NCBI GenBank assembly: GCA_031398365.1
Contig: JANNND010000575.1
Location: forward strand, 1-6,931
Direction: 5' to 3'
Length of the DNA: 6,931 bases
Origin: JAFDVL01 sp031398365
GTDB taxonomy: Bacteria > Acidobacteriota > Blastocatellia > RBC074
The notes under the pieces are model-generated. The model was not told where the DNA came from. It did no database searches and saw nothing but the letters and a program-made list of their open reading frames with translations. The stretch's first letter is position 1, and each line of letters begins with the position of its first letter. Positions 1 through 6,049 of the stretch are shown here, piece after piece. The translations under genes and the position numbers were made by a program.

Positions 1-417
1 TTCAGTTTTCCGCAAAACTGTGTCGTCTACACCGGAACGCACGACAATGACACGACCGTCAATTGGTTCACTTCAACAGATGAAGGCGAAAGCACGCGTT
101 CGATGGAAGCCGTAAATAAAGAGCGCGACTATGTGCGTAAATACCTCGGCACGGACGGAAAAGAAATTCACTGGGATATGATTCGCTTGGCGCTGAGTTC
201 TGTCGCGCGGATTGCGATTATCCCCATGCAGGATTTGCTGGGGATTGGTGCTGAAGGCCGCATGAACGTCCCCGCACGCGAAAGTGGCAATTGGGGCTGG
301 CGCTATCAAGCTGACATGTTGACAGCAGAGATTGGCGCACGATTGGCGGAATTGACCAGCGTGTACGGCAGAAAACCGAAGGCGGAAGTAGGGGTCGAAG
401 ATGAGGAAACTACCTAG
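1..417 (+). CDS. malQ: 4-alpha-glucanotransferase (amylomaltase, GH77), C-terminal part, 5'-truncated by window edge
   Basis: This is the last 138 codons of a GH77 amylomaltase, read in frame from base 1. The enzyme transfers alpha-1,4-glucan segments between maltodextrins in the cytosol during glycogen, starch or maltose use. Seen here: the block VVYTGTHDNDTT at residues 8-19 of the fragment, whose Asp15 matches the transition-state-stabilising aspartate of GH77 enzymes. Then comes the strongly conserved tail block, RIAIIPMQDLLGIGAEGRMN followed by GNWGWR. The nucleophile and acid/base residues lie upstream of the window. The final residues (GRKPKAEVGVEDEETT) form an acidic tail that looks poorly conserved. 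The stop codon TAG lies inside the left arm of an inverted repeat (412-440). The complete pullulanase gene downstream supports a role in alpha-glucan breakdown. Family assignment is secure; whether the missing 5' part is intact cannot be seen. Confidence 0.95.
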   Translation, partial: FSFPQNCVVYTGTHDNDTTVNWFTSTDEGESTRSMEAVNKERDYVRKYLGTDGKEIHWDMIRLALSSVARIAIIPMQDLLGIGAEGRMNVPARESGNWGWRYQADMLTAEIGARLAELTSVYGRKPKAEVGVEDEETT

Positions 418-440
418 GCGAAAAGCTTTTTCCCCTAGGT
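412..440. terminator. Inverted repeat at the malQ stop codon, possible weak terminator
   Basis: A perfect 7-bp inverted repeat (ACCTAGG at 412-418 and CCTAGGT at 434-440) encloses a second short palindrome (AAAAGCTTTT, 421-430). The left arm contains the malQ TAG stop. No proper T-run follows the right arm, only TTATTAACCTTTT, so intrinsic termination would be weak. It might instead be an operator-like palindrome or a processing site. The position just after a gene end and just before a promoter-like region favours a partial terminator. Confidence 0.35.
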
Positions 441-453
441 TATTAACCTTTTA

Positions 454-483
454 CTATAATAGTATTTGCTATAATAGCATTTG
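454..483 (+). repeat. Tandem 15-bp direct repeat with TATAAT cores
   Basis: Two adjacent 15-base units (454-468, CTATAATAGTATTTG; 469-483, CTATAATAGCATTTG) differ at a single base. A degenerate third unit begins at 484 with GTATAAAAT. Each unit contains CTATAATAG, which is an inverted repeat around its central A. The repeat lies wholly in the gap between malQ and the ATPase gene. Confidence 0.85.
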
Positions 484-490
484 GTATAAA
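455..490 (+). promoter_or_regulatory. Probable promoter region with three stacked -10-like boxes before the ATPase gene
   Basis: TATAAT at 455-460, TATAAT at 470-475 and TATAAA at 485-490 occur at exact 15-base spacing. The last box ends eight bases before the ATG at 499, so a start about 7-9 bases after it would give a leaderless or nearly leaderless transcript. The absence of any Shine-Dalgarno sequence before this ATG fits that reading. I see no good -35 hexamer (TTGACA-like) at 16-18 bases upstream of any box. The promoter may therefore depend on an activator, or only part of the array may be used. This is inference from motif spacing. Confidence 0.5.
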
Positions 491-498
491 ATGCCCCT

Positions 499-1671
499 AT
501 GGATAACCCCTTCACCTACGGACGCGAACTTGGACTGGACGAATTGGTTAATCGGCAGGAGGAGTTGAAACTTGTCGTCAACACAATCAAAACAGGTGAG
601 AAGCTGTTTCTGATCGGGCCGCGCCGCTATGGTAAAACTTCATTGCTGAAGGCGGCGGCGCAGGTTTGCGAAAGCGAAGGGCACATCGTATTGCGCTTCA
701 ATGCCGAAGCGTACCCTTCATTGCAGGATTTAACCGCAGCAGTTTTTGCGGCTGGCACGGCAGCCTTGAATCCGCCGACGACCAAAGCCGCCAACCAACT
801 TAAAAACATTTTCGCTCGGCTTAAACCGGAATTCAGTGTGGATTTGATTCAACAACAAATCAGCGCCTCGCTTGGTTTAGCCGCCGAAACACAAGCTGAC
901 CAAATTCCATTGTTGGTGGATGTGCTAAATGGATTGGAAGAGGTTGCCAGCAAGCAAAAACGTAAATTTGGCATCGTACTCGACGAGTTTCAGCAAATCA
1001 TCGAACTTGGCGGACACGCGGCGGAAGGTCAATTGCGCGCCGCCGTCCAAACACATCGAAAAACCGGGTATGTATTCGCAGGATCAAAAACACGGATGCT
1101 GATTGAAATGACGAGCGACCACGCCCGTCCGTTTTATCGGCTCGGCGCACGGTGTTTTCTGGGCGCAATCCCAAATGAAGAGTTGGTTGCCTGGCTCATC
1201 CAGCAATTTGCCAAAGGCCGCTTTAATGCAGATGAAGCAACCGCGCAGGAATTAATCGAAACCGCCGAAGCAGTGCCGTACGATGTGCAGAAGCTGGCAT
1301 TTTTTTGTTGGCTGGCACTGACTGGCACCCGGCAGAAAAAGTTAACTTCGGACATCATTCGGATCACTGCCCAGCGCATCCTCGAACAAGACAATCCGTT
1401 ATACACGCAAAGCTGGAATCAATTGAGCGGTTATCAAAAAACAGCGCTAATCACTGTCGCAGCAGGACAAGTCACTGGCTTAACCAGCAAGACGGTGCTG
1501 AAGCGAACAAGCTTGACGGGAGCCACGATGCAAAAAACGATTGCAGCGCTGAAAACCAAAAACATTCTGCGCGACGAAGAAACCATTGGCAAAATCACCC
1601 TGCGTTTTGAAGACCCATTCTTCAAACGCTGGATTTTGTTTGTGAACGGAAGATTGACCAATGCAAATTGA
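499..1671 (+). CDS. AAA/STAND-type ATPase (archaeal ATPase family) with C-terminal winged-helix domain
   Basis: The 390-residue protein has a P-loop NTPase core of the archaeal ATPase (ATPase_2, STAND-like) type. Walker A is GPRRYGKT at residues 40-47. Walker B is FGIVLDE, ending in Asp162-Glu163. The strand after it carries the family's Gly-Ser signature (G195-S196, then Arg and Met). The short N-terminal motif NPFTYGR, about 30 residues before the P-loop, is also typical. The C-terminal part (about 309-380) reads as a winged helix-turn-helix, ending in the usual FEDPFFKRWI block (370-379). There is no signal peptide or membrane segment. The family couples ATP binding to DNA or partner binding, but the partner is unknown here. 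The start is the ATG at 499, which lacks a Shine-Dalgarno sequence and sits just after a TATA-rich repeat. The 3' end overlaps pulA by 11 bases. The gene looks more AT-rich than its neighbours, which hints at separate origin. Fold is secure; biological role is not. Confidence 0.85.
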   Translation: MDNPFTYGRELGLDELVNRQEELKLVVNTIKTGEKLFLIGPRRYGKTSLLKAAAQVCESEGHIVLRFNAEAYPSLQDLTAAVFAAGTAALNPPTTKAANQLKNIFARLKPEFSVDLIQQQISASLGLAAETQADQIPLLVDVLNGLEEVASKQKRKFGIVLDEFQQIIELGGHAAEGQLRAAVQTHRKTGYVFAGSKTRMLIEMTSDHARPFYRLGARCFLGAIPNEELVAWLIQQFAKGRFNADEATAQELIETAEAVPYDVQKLAFFCWLALTGTRQKKLTSDIIRITAQRILEQDNPLYTQSWNQLSGYQKTALITVAAGQVTGLTSKTVLKRTSLTGATMQKTIAALKTKNILRDEETIGKITLRFEDPFFKRWILFVNGRLTNAN

Positions 1672-3637
1672 AGAATACATCGCCCGCTTGACTCGCAAAA
1701 TTAACTATATCGCGCTAATTGCTTCGCATCCGGCGGACGGAACCATTTGCACGCAACCGCTCGGCGCAATTTACACCAGTGAAGCCACGACCTTTCGCGT
1801 GTGGGCACCAACGGCGAATCAGATCACTTTGCATTTATACCCTGCGCCAATGGGCGATGAGACGGGCCATCTTAAGCTTAAGAAAAATGACGATGGCAGT
1901 TGGGAAGCGAAAGTGCCGGGCAATATCGCAGGCACGTATTACACCTACACTGCTGAAGGCGATGACCCGCGCTTTGATCCCGACCGCGAATTGCTTGATC
2001 CATATGCCCACGCCGTCACCGCGCACAACGGGCGCAGCATTGTTGTTTATGACACGACCACAATTGCCGAGCGTCCGACCTTTTCGATGAATGATGCCGT
2101 GTTGTATGAACTGCACGTGCGCGACTTCACGCTTGACCCCGACTCCGGGATGCAGCGGCGCGGCAGGTATCTGGGCTTTACGGAAGCGGGAACGCATTTG
2201 ACTGACCGCTTGGACATCACGACGGGCCTGGATCATTTGACGGAATTGGGCGTCAATGTCGTCCAGATTATGCCCATCAGTGAATTTCATACAAACGCGG
2301 CAGAAGACTTGTATGGTTGGGGATATGACACCGTGCATCACTTTTCACCGGCGGGTTGGTATGCGACGGAACGCTTTGATGCGCGTCGTGTGAGCGAATG
2401 CAAGCGGATGATTGACGCACTGCATCAACGCGGGATGCGTGTCACGCTGGACGTGGTTTTCAATCACACGTTCGAGCTAATCCACAAAAATCTCGTCTAC
2501 AGTTTTGAAGGCTTGGTGCCGGGGTATTACTACCGTTTGAAACCCGACGGCAGTTATTGGGATGGCTCTGGCACGGGCAATGAATTTCGCACGGAAGCCC
2601 CGATGGCGCGGCGCTACATCGTGGATTGCTGCAAGCATTGGGTGACGGAATACAAAGTGGATGGCTTTCGCTTTGACCTGCTCGGCCTGATAGATCAGGA
2701 AACCATGCTGCTGATTGTGGAAGAACTGCGCGCGCTTGATCCGCACCTGCTCATTTATGGTGAGCCGTGGGCGGGCGGGACTTCGCCGATTGAATTGACG
2801 ACGAAGGGCAAGCAATGGGGACGCGGCTGGGCCGTCTTCAATGACGAATACCGCGATGCGCTAAAAGGCAATGTGTTTGATGCGCGCGCGACCGGCTTCA
2901 TTCAAGCAGGAGGCAATATTGGCGCGGTCAAAAAAGGCATTCGCGGTTCAGTAGACAGCTTCGCCGCGTCGCCGCTGGAAACCGTCAATTACATCGAATG
3001 CCACGACAATCACACGCTCTGGGATCGCATTTTGATCAGCACATTGCAGGATGCTTCCGTGACGGATGCCGACCGCCGCGCGATGGACAAGCTTGGTGCA
3101 GTGGTGTTGTTCACGTCAGAGGGAATCCCGTTTTTGCAAAGTGGGCAGGAGTGGTTGCGCACGAAAAGCGGCGACCATAACAGCTACAACAAAAGCGATG
3201 CGGTGAACATGCTTCGCTGGCGACAGAAGGCAGAAAATTATGATGTATTCGCCTATTATCGCGGCCTGATTGCCCTCTTTCACAAGCATCGCCTGTTTCG
3301 CCATCGCACGGCGAAAAGCGCGAGCAGTGCGATGAAATTTCTGGACGACCAATTAGGCTTGGCTGTCCCGCCCGGTTGCATCGCCTATCAGATCGAAGAC
3401 CTCGGCAACGGTGATGAGTGGTGCCGAGCCTTGATTTTATTGAACCCGAACAGCAAGCGCGTGGAATTCACGATCCCCGGTGGTGTTTGGAAAATTTACG
3501 GCGACGGGCGACAAGTGGGAACGACGCCGATTGCCCACAGCATTTCATCGTGGCAGGAAGACCGCGCGTTTGTGGCCCCGCGCAGCGCCTTGATCCTGGG
3601 CGAGCGGCGCGAAGATGTAAGTAATAACGAGGAATGA
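1661..3637 (+). CDS. pulA: Type I pullulanase / glycogen debranching enzyme (GH13 subfamily 14)
   Basis: A 658-residue cytosolic debranching enzyme that hydrolyses alpha-1,6 bonds in pullulan, glycogen or limit dextrins. A CBM48-like N-terminal domain (about residues 36-110, with TTFRVWAPTANQITLHLY) precedes the GH13 barrel. Visible conserved regions: DVVFNH at 264-269; FRFDLLGLID with nucleophile Asp339; IYGEPWAGG with acid/base Glu368; ECHDNHTLWD with stabiliser Asp449. The type I pullulanase signature, usually YNWGYDP, reads YGWGYDT at 218-224. The block YWDGSGTGNEFRTEAP also fits type I pullulanases. There is no signal peptide, so it probably acts on internal glycogen or imported dextrins. 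The ATG at 1661 lies inside the end of the ATPase gene, with ACGGAAG at 1646-1652 as a reasonable ribosome site; translational coupling is likely. Length is normal for the family. The first 30 or so residues have no recognisable match. malQ lies upstream and supplies the complementary reaction. Confidence 0.93.
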   Translation: MQIEEYIARLTRKINYIALIASHPADGTICTQPLGAIYTSEATTFRVWAPTANQITLHLYPAPMGDETGHLKLKKNDDGSWEAKVPGNIAGTYYTYTAEGDDPRFDPDRELLDPYAHAVTAHNGRSIVVYDTTTIAERPTFSMNDAVLYELHVRDFTLDPDSGMQRRGRYLGFTEAGTHLTDRLDITTGLDHLTELGVNVVQIMPISEFHTNAAEDLYGWGYDTVHHFSPAGWYATERFDARRVSECKRMIDALHQRGMRVTLDVVFNHTFELIHKNLVYSFEGLVPGYYYRLKPDGSYWDGSGTGNEFRTEAPMARRYIVDCCKHWVTEYKVDGFRFDLLGLIDQETMLLIVEELRALDPHLLIYGEPWAGGTSPIELTTKGKQWGRGWAVFNDEYRDALKGNVFDARATGFIQAGGNIGAVKKGIRGSVDSFAASPLETVNYIECHDNHTLWDRILISTLQDASVTDADRRAMDKLGAVVLFTSEGIPFLQSGQEWLRTKSGDHNSYNKSDAVNMLRWRQKAENYDVFAYYRGLIALFHKHRLFRHRTAKSASSAMKFLDDQLGLAVPPGCIAYQIEDLGNGDEWCRALILLNPNSKRVEFTIPGGVWKIYGDGRQVGTTPIAHSISSWQEDRAFVAPRSALILGERREDVSNNEE

Positions 3638-3643
3638 AAAGCA

Positions 3644-3937
3644 ATGCTCGAAAAATTCGTCATCTACAATGGCCTTGAGGTAATTGAAGGATGGCCTGAA
3701 AAGATGGCGGAAGCACAGCTTTTGACAACCTATCGAATTGGCGGTGAAGAATATCAACGCATACGATATGGTGAAGAAGTTGAGGACTGGGGTGCAGATC
3801 GCCACCCCTGTGGTGATTGTGCAGCAATTAAAGGGCAATATCATGCGCCATTTCTTTGCGACGTAGAGCCTTGCCCTTGTTGTGGCGGGCAAATGCTAAG
3901 TTGTGATTGCAGCTATGAGGGAGATGGTGAGGAGTAA
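3644..3937 (+). CDS. Small cysteine-rich, probably zinc-binding protein of unknown function
   Basis: The 97-residue acidic protein has nine possible metal ligands in its C-terminal half: Cys56, Cys59, His67, Cys72, Cys77, Cys79, Cys80, Cys87 and Cys89. They are arranged as CGDC, then CDVEPCPCCGGQMLSCDC (72-89). This resembles a widespread group of small uncharacterised bacterial proteins sharing CDxExCPxCGGQxxSCxC, which I recognise by pattern only and cannot name. The N-terminal half (YRIGGEEYQRIRYGEE, 30-45) has no motif I know. No signal peptide or membrane segment is seen. The ATG at 3644 is six bases after the pulA stop, with GAGGA at 3629-3633 as ribosome site, so it probably shares the pulA transcript. 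Zinc binding is inferred from cysteine spacing; a link to glucan metabolism is not shown. Confidence 0.75.
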   Translation: MLEKFVIYNGLEVIEGWPEKMAEAQLLTTYRIGGEEYQRIRYGEEVEDWGADRHPCGDCAAIKGQYHAPFLCDVEPCPCCGGQMLSCDCSYEGDGEE

Positions 3938-3957
3938 GAGTCCAGCCCTCAGCTCTC

Positions 3958-3962
3958 GGAGG
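3958..3962 (+). promoter_or_regulatory. Strong ribosome binding site with short spacer, sulfatase gene
   Basis: A consensus GGAGG lies only four bases (TTTT) before the ATG at 3967. This is shorter than the usual 5-9 bases, but no other in-frame start gives a better fit, and the signal peptide begins directly at this ATG. Confidence 0.6.
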
Positions 3963-3966
3963 TTTT

Positions 3967-5487
3967 ATGAAGAATTTTGCGATTCGATGGTTCAGTTTCA
4001 GTTTGGTTTTGCTCATCGCCGTTTGCGTCAATGCGCAAACGCAACGCCCGAACATCGTCCTCATTTACGCCGATGATCTCGGCTATGGCGATGTTTCCAG
4101 CTACGGTGCAACCACGATCAAAACACCAAATATGGATCGCCTCGCGCGCGAAGGGTTACGCTTCACCGACGCACACGCACCTGCCGCAACCTGTACGCCG
4201 TCGCGCTATGCTATGCTGACGGGCGAATATGCGTGGCGCAAAAAAGGCACAGGCGTGTTGCCGGGCGATGCGGCGATGGTGATTGACACCCGGCAAACCA
4301 CGTTGGCCACGATGCTACAAAAAGCAGGCTACACGACTGGTGTTGTGGGCAAATGGCATCTGGGTTTGGGGCCACAGGGCGGGCCGAATTGGAATGGTGA
4401 GATTGCTCCAAGTCCGAATCACATCGGCTTTGGCTATTCGTTCATTATGGCGGCGACCGGTGACCGCGTGCCGACCGTGTACGTCGAAAATAATCACGTC
4501 GTGGGACTCGACCCCGCCGACCCAATCAAAGTGGATTACAGCAAACCGATTGGTGCTTGGCCGACGGGCAAAGCGAATCCTGAGCAATTGAAAATGCGCC
4601 CCAGTCACGGTCACGATATGACCATCGTCAACGGCATCAGTCGCATCGGTTATATGACGGGCGGCAAAGCGGCGTTGTGGAAAGACGAAGACATGGCGGA
4701 CGTCTTCACAGGTAAAGCAGTGCAATTTATCGAACAGCAAAAAGCCAAACCGTTCTTCCTCTATTTTGCGCTGCACGATCCGCATGTCCCGCGTGTGCCG
4801 CATCCGCGCTTTGTCGGTAAGTCGGGCATGGGGCCGCGCGGCGATGCGATTTTACAGGCGGATTGGTGTGTTGGCGAAGTCTTGAAAGCCTTGGATCGGC
4901 TCAAGCTCACGAACAACACAATGGTGATTCTGAGCAGTGATAACGGGCCTGTTGTGGATGACGGCTATCAGGATGAGGCGGTCGAAAAGCTGGGCAAGCA
5001 CAAACCGGCGGGGCCATTGCGCGGCGGCAAGTACAGCAATTTTGAAGCGGGAACGCGCGTGCCGTTTATCGTGCGTTGGCCTGCACAAATCAAACGCGGC
5101 GTATCAAATGCGTTGGTGTCGCAGTTTGATTTTCTGGCTTCCTTCGCGGCGTTCACGCAGCAATCTTTGGCGCCGGCGGATGCGCCCGACAGCCACAATG
5201 TTTGGTCGGCGCTGCTGGGCAAAAACAAAGCGGGCCGCGAACATTTGGTGGAACAGGCGTCAGCGCTTTCGCTGCGCGTGGGGAATTGGAAATACATTGA
5301 GCCAAATCGGGGGCCAAAGGTCAGCGCCAACACGAATACGGAAACGGGCAATGATCCGAATGGGCAGCTCTATGATTTGGGAACTGATGTAGGCGAGCAG
5401 CATAACGTCGCCGCGCAGCATCCTGAAAAAGTGCAAGAGATGAGCGCGCGTTTGCAGAAAATTCGGCAGGACGGCAGAAGCCGCTAA
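3967..5487 (+). CDS. Secreted formylglycine-dependent sulfatase (arylsulfatase A-like, S1 family)
   Basis: A 506-residue sulfatase that hydrolyses sulfate esters; the substrate (aryl sulfate or sulfated polysaccharide) cannot be read from the sequence. Residues 1-23 form a signal peptide with likely cleavage after VNA, so it acts outside the cytoplasm. Metal-site and active-site features are present: YADDLGYGD with Asp36-Asp37; the formylglycine motif CTPSR at 76-80, whose Cys76 must be oxidised to formylglycine; GKWHLG with Lys129 and His131; HDPH with His270; SSDNG with Asp325-Asn326; RGGK with Lys355. The C-terminal subdomain ends with YDLGTDVGEQHNVAAQHPEK, a common ending in this family. 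Length is typical and the gene looks intact. No formylglycine-generating enzyme is in the window, so the activator must be encoded elsewhere. It lies 29 bases after the cysteine-rich gene and ends before a strong hairpin. Family secure, substrate unknown. Confidence 0.95.
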   Translation: MKNFAIRWFSFSLVLLIAVCVNAQTQRPNIVLIYADDLGYGDVSSYGATTIKTPNMDRLAREGLRFTDAHAPAATCTPSRYAMLTGEYAWRKKGTGVLPGDAAMVIDTRQTTLATMLQKAGYTTGVVGKWHLGLGPQGGPNWNGEIAPSPNHIGFGYSFIMAATGDRVPTVYVENNHVVGLDPADPIKVDYSKPIGAWPTGKANPEQLKMRPSHGHDMTIVNGISRIGYMTGGKAALWKDEDMADVFTGKAVQFIEQQKAKPFFLYFALHDPHVPRVPHPRFVGKSGMGPRGDAILQADWCVGEVLKALDRLKLTNNTMVILSSDNGPVVDDGYQDEAVEKLGKHKPAGPLRGGKYSNFEAGTRVPFIVRWPAQIKRGVSNALVSQFDFLASFAAFTQQSLAPADAPDSHNVWSALLGKNKAGREHLVEQASALSLRVGNWKYIEPNRGPKVSANTNTETGNDPNGQLYDLGTDVGEQHNVAAQHPEKVQEMSARLQKIRQDGRSR

Positions 5488-5495
5488 GCTTTATG

Positions 5496-5532
5496 AGGCT
5501 GAAGCGCAAATATCTCGCTTGCGCTTCAGCCT
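5496..5532. terminator. Perfect 14-bp hairpin between convergent genes, probable bidirectional terminator
   Basis: AGGCTGAAGCGCAA at 5496-5509 pairs exactly with TTGCGCTTCAGCCT at 5519-5532, leaving a nine-base loop. The hairpin begins eight bases after the sulfatase stop and ends six bases before the last codon of the minus-strand YqeY gene, so it can serve both transcripts. Neither side has a clear T-run, so it may stall polymerase or protect 3' ends rather than terminate efficiently by itself. Confidence 0.75.
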
Positions 5533-5538
5533 TACCAT

Positions 5539-5994
5539 TCAATTGCCTAACTTGGCTTTGACCAGTGCGCTGACCACTTTGCCATCCACCGTTTGTCCCG
5601 CCAGCTTTGCCATCACAGCTTTCATCACCAAGCCCATTTGCTGCGGCGAACTCGCCCCTATTTCGGCGACGGTAGCGGCCACGATGTCGCCCAGGGCGGC
5701 TTCGTCCAAGGCGGCGGGCAAATACTCTTCGATGATTTTCAGCTCTGCCGCTTCTTTATCGGCCAGTTCCTGCCGCCCGGCATTCGTGTATTGCTCAATG
5801 CTGTCGCGGCGCTGCTTGAGCAGGCCTTGCAAAACCTTAATTGCTTCGGCCTCGTCCAGCGTTTGGCCTTTGTCTTTTTCGAGTTCTTTATTTTTGAGCG
5901 CAGTTTTCATCATCCGCAACGCCGAGAGCCGTTCGGCGTCTTTGGCTTTCATCGCGGCGGTGATGTCCTGATTGATTTTTTCCAGTGGTGTCAT
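5539..5994 (-). CDS. yqeY: GatB/YqeY domain-containing protein
   Basis: This small cytosolic protein of 151 residues belongs to the YqeY family, which shares its fold with the C-terminal tRNA-binding domain of the amidotransferase subunit GatB. The cellular role of free-standing YqeY proteins is not settled; a tRNA-linked role is assumed from the homology. Recognisable blocks are LRMMK (26-30), KQRRDSIEQY (60-69), EEYLP (89-93), MGLVMK (120-125) and DGKVVSALVK (137-146). The helical, charged character and the length are typical, and the gene is complete. A GTG at 6003 could extend it by three residues, but the GGAG at 6006-6003 overlaps that codon and is placed eight bases before the ATG at 5994, so I prefer the ATG. 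The hydrolase gene lies 55 bases upstream on the same strand and the two could form one transcript. There is no rpsU next to it within the window. Confidence 0.93.
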   Translation of the reverse strand: MTPLEKINQDITAAMKAKDAERLSALRMMKTALKNKELEKDKGQTLDEAEAIKVLQGLLKQRRDSIEQYTNAGRQELADKEAAELKIIEEYLPAALDEAALGDIVAATVAEIGASSPQQMGLVMKAVMAKLAGQTVDGKVVSALVKAKLGN

Positions 5995-6002
5995 GATTAT
6001 CA

Positions 6003-6006
6003 CTCC
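6003..6006 (-). promoter_or_regulatory. Ribosome binding site that selects the yqeY start
   Basis: On the minus strand GGAG (6006-6003) is followed by eight bases and then ATG at 5994-5992. The same GGAG runs into a GTG at 6003-6001 that would otherwise be taken as the start of a longer frame. Confidence 0.6.
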
Positions 6007-6049
6007 AATAAATTGATGGCGGTTGTGACCGCGCTCGGTACTGTATCAG

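Noticed and set aside
454..490. Bacteroidetes-type promoter (TAnnTTTG)
   Set aside because: The repeats contain TAGTATTTG and TAGCATTTG, which have three rather than two bases between TA and TTTG, and there is no matching TTTG 17-23 bases upstream.
454..498. CRISPR array or replication iterons
   Set aside because: There are only two full contiguous 15-base units with no spacers, and no replication gene is nearby.
1835..2341. 168-codon open frame on the minus strand
   Set aside because: It lies entirely within pulA on the opposite strand and has no recognisable domain; pulA's conserved motifs explain this DNA.
499..3937. Defence or toxin-antitoxin system made of the ATPase and the cysteine-rich protein
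   Set aside because: No nuclease, toxin or other effector domain is present, and the two genes are separated by a housekeeping-type pullulanase; the evidence does not support a system.
3967..4035. Lipoprotein signal on the sulfatase (Cys20)
   Set aside because: The residues before Cys20 (I-A-V) do not form a proper lipobox because Val at -1 is unsuitable; a standard signal peptidase I site (VNA) follows directly.
4315..4803. 162-codon minus-strand open frame inside the sulfatase gene
   Set aside because: Shadow of a well-conserved sulfatase; no domain or ribosome site supports it.
6019..6032. Small hairpin GCGGT-TGTG-ACCGC between the hydrolase and yqeY
   Set aside because: A five-base stem with no T-run is easily found by chance and is not enough to call a terminator or attenuator.
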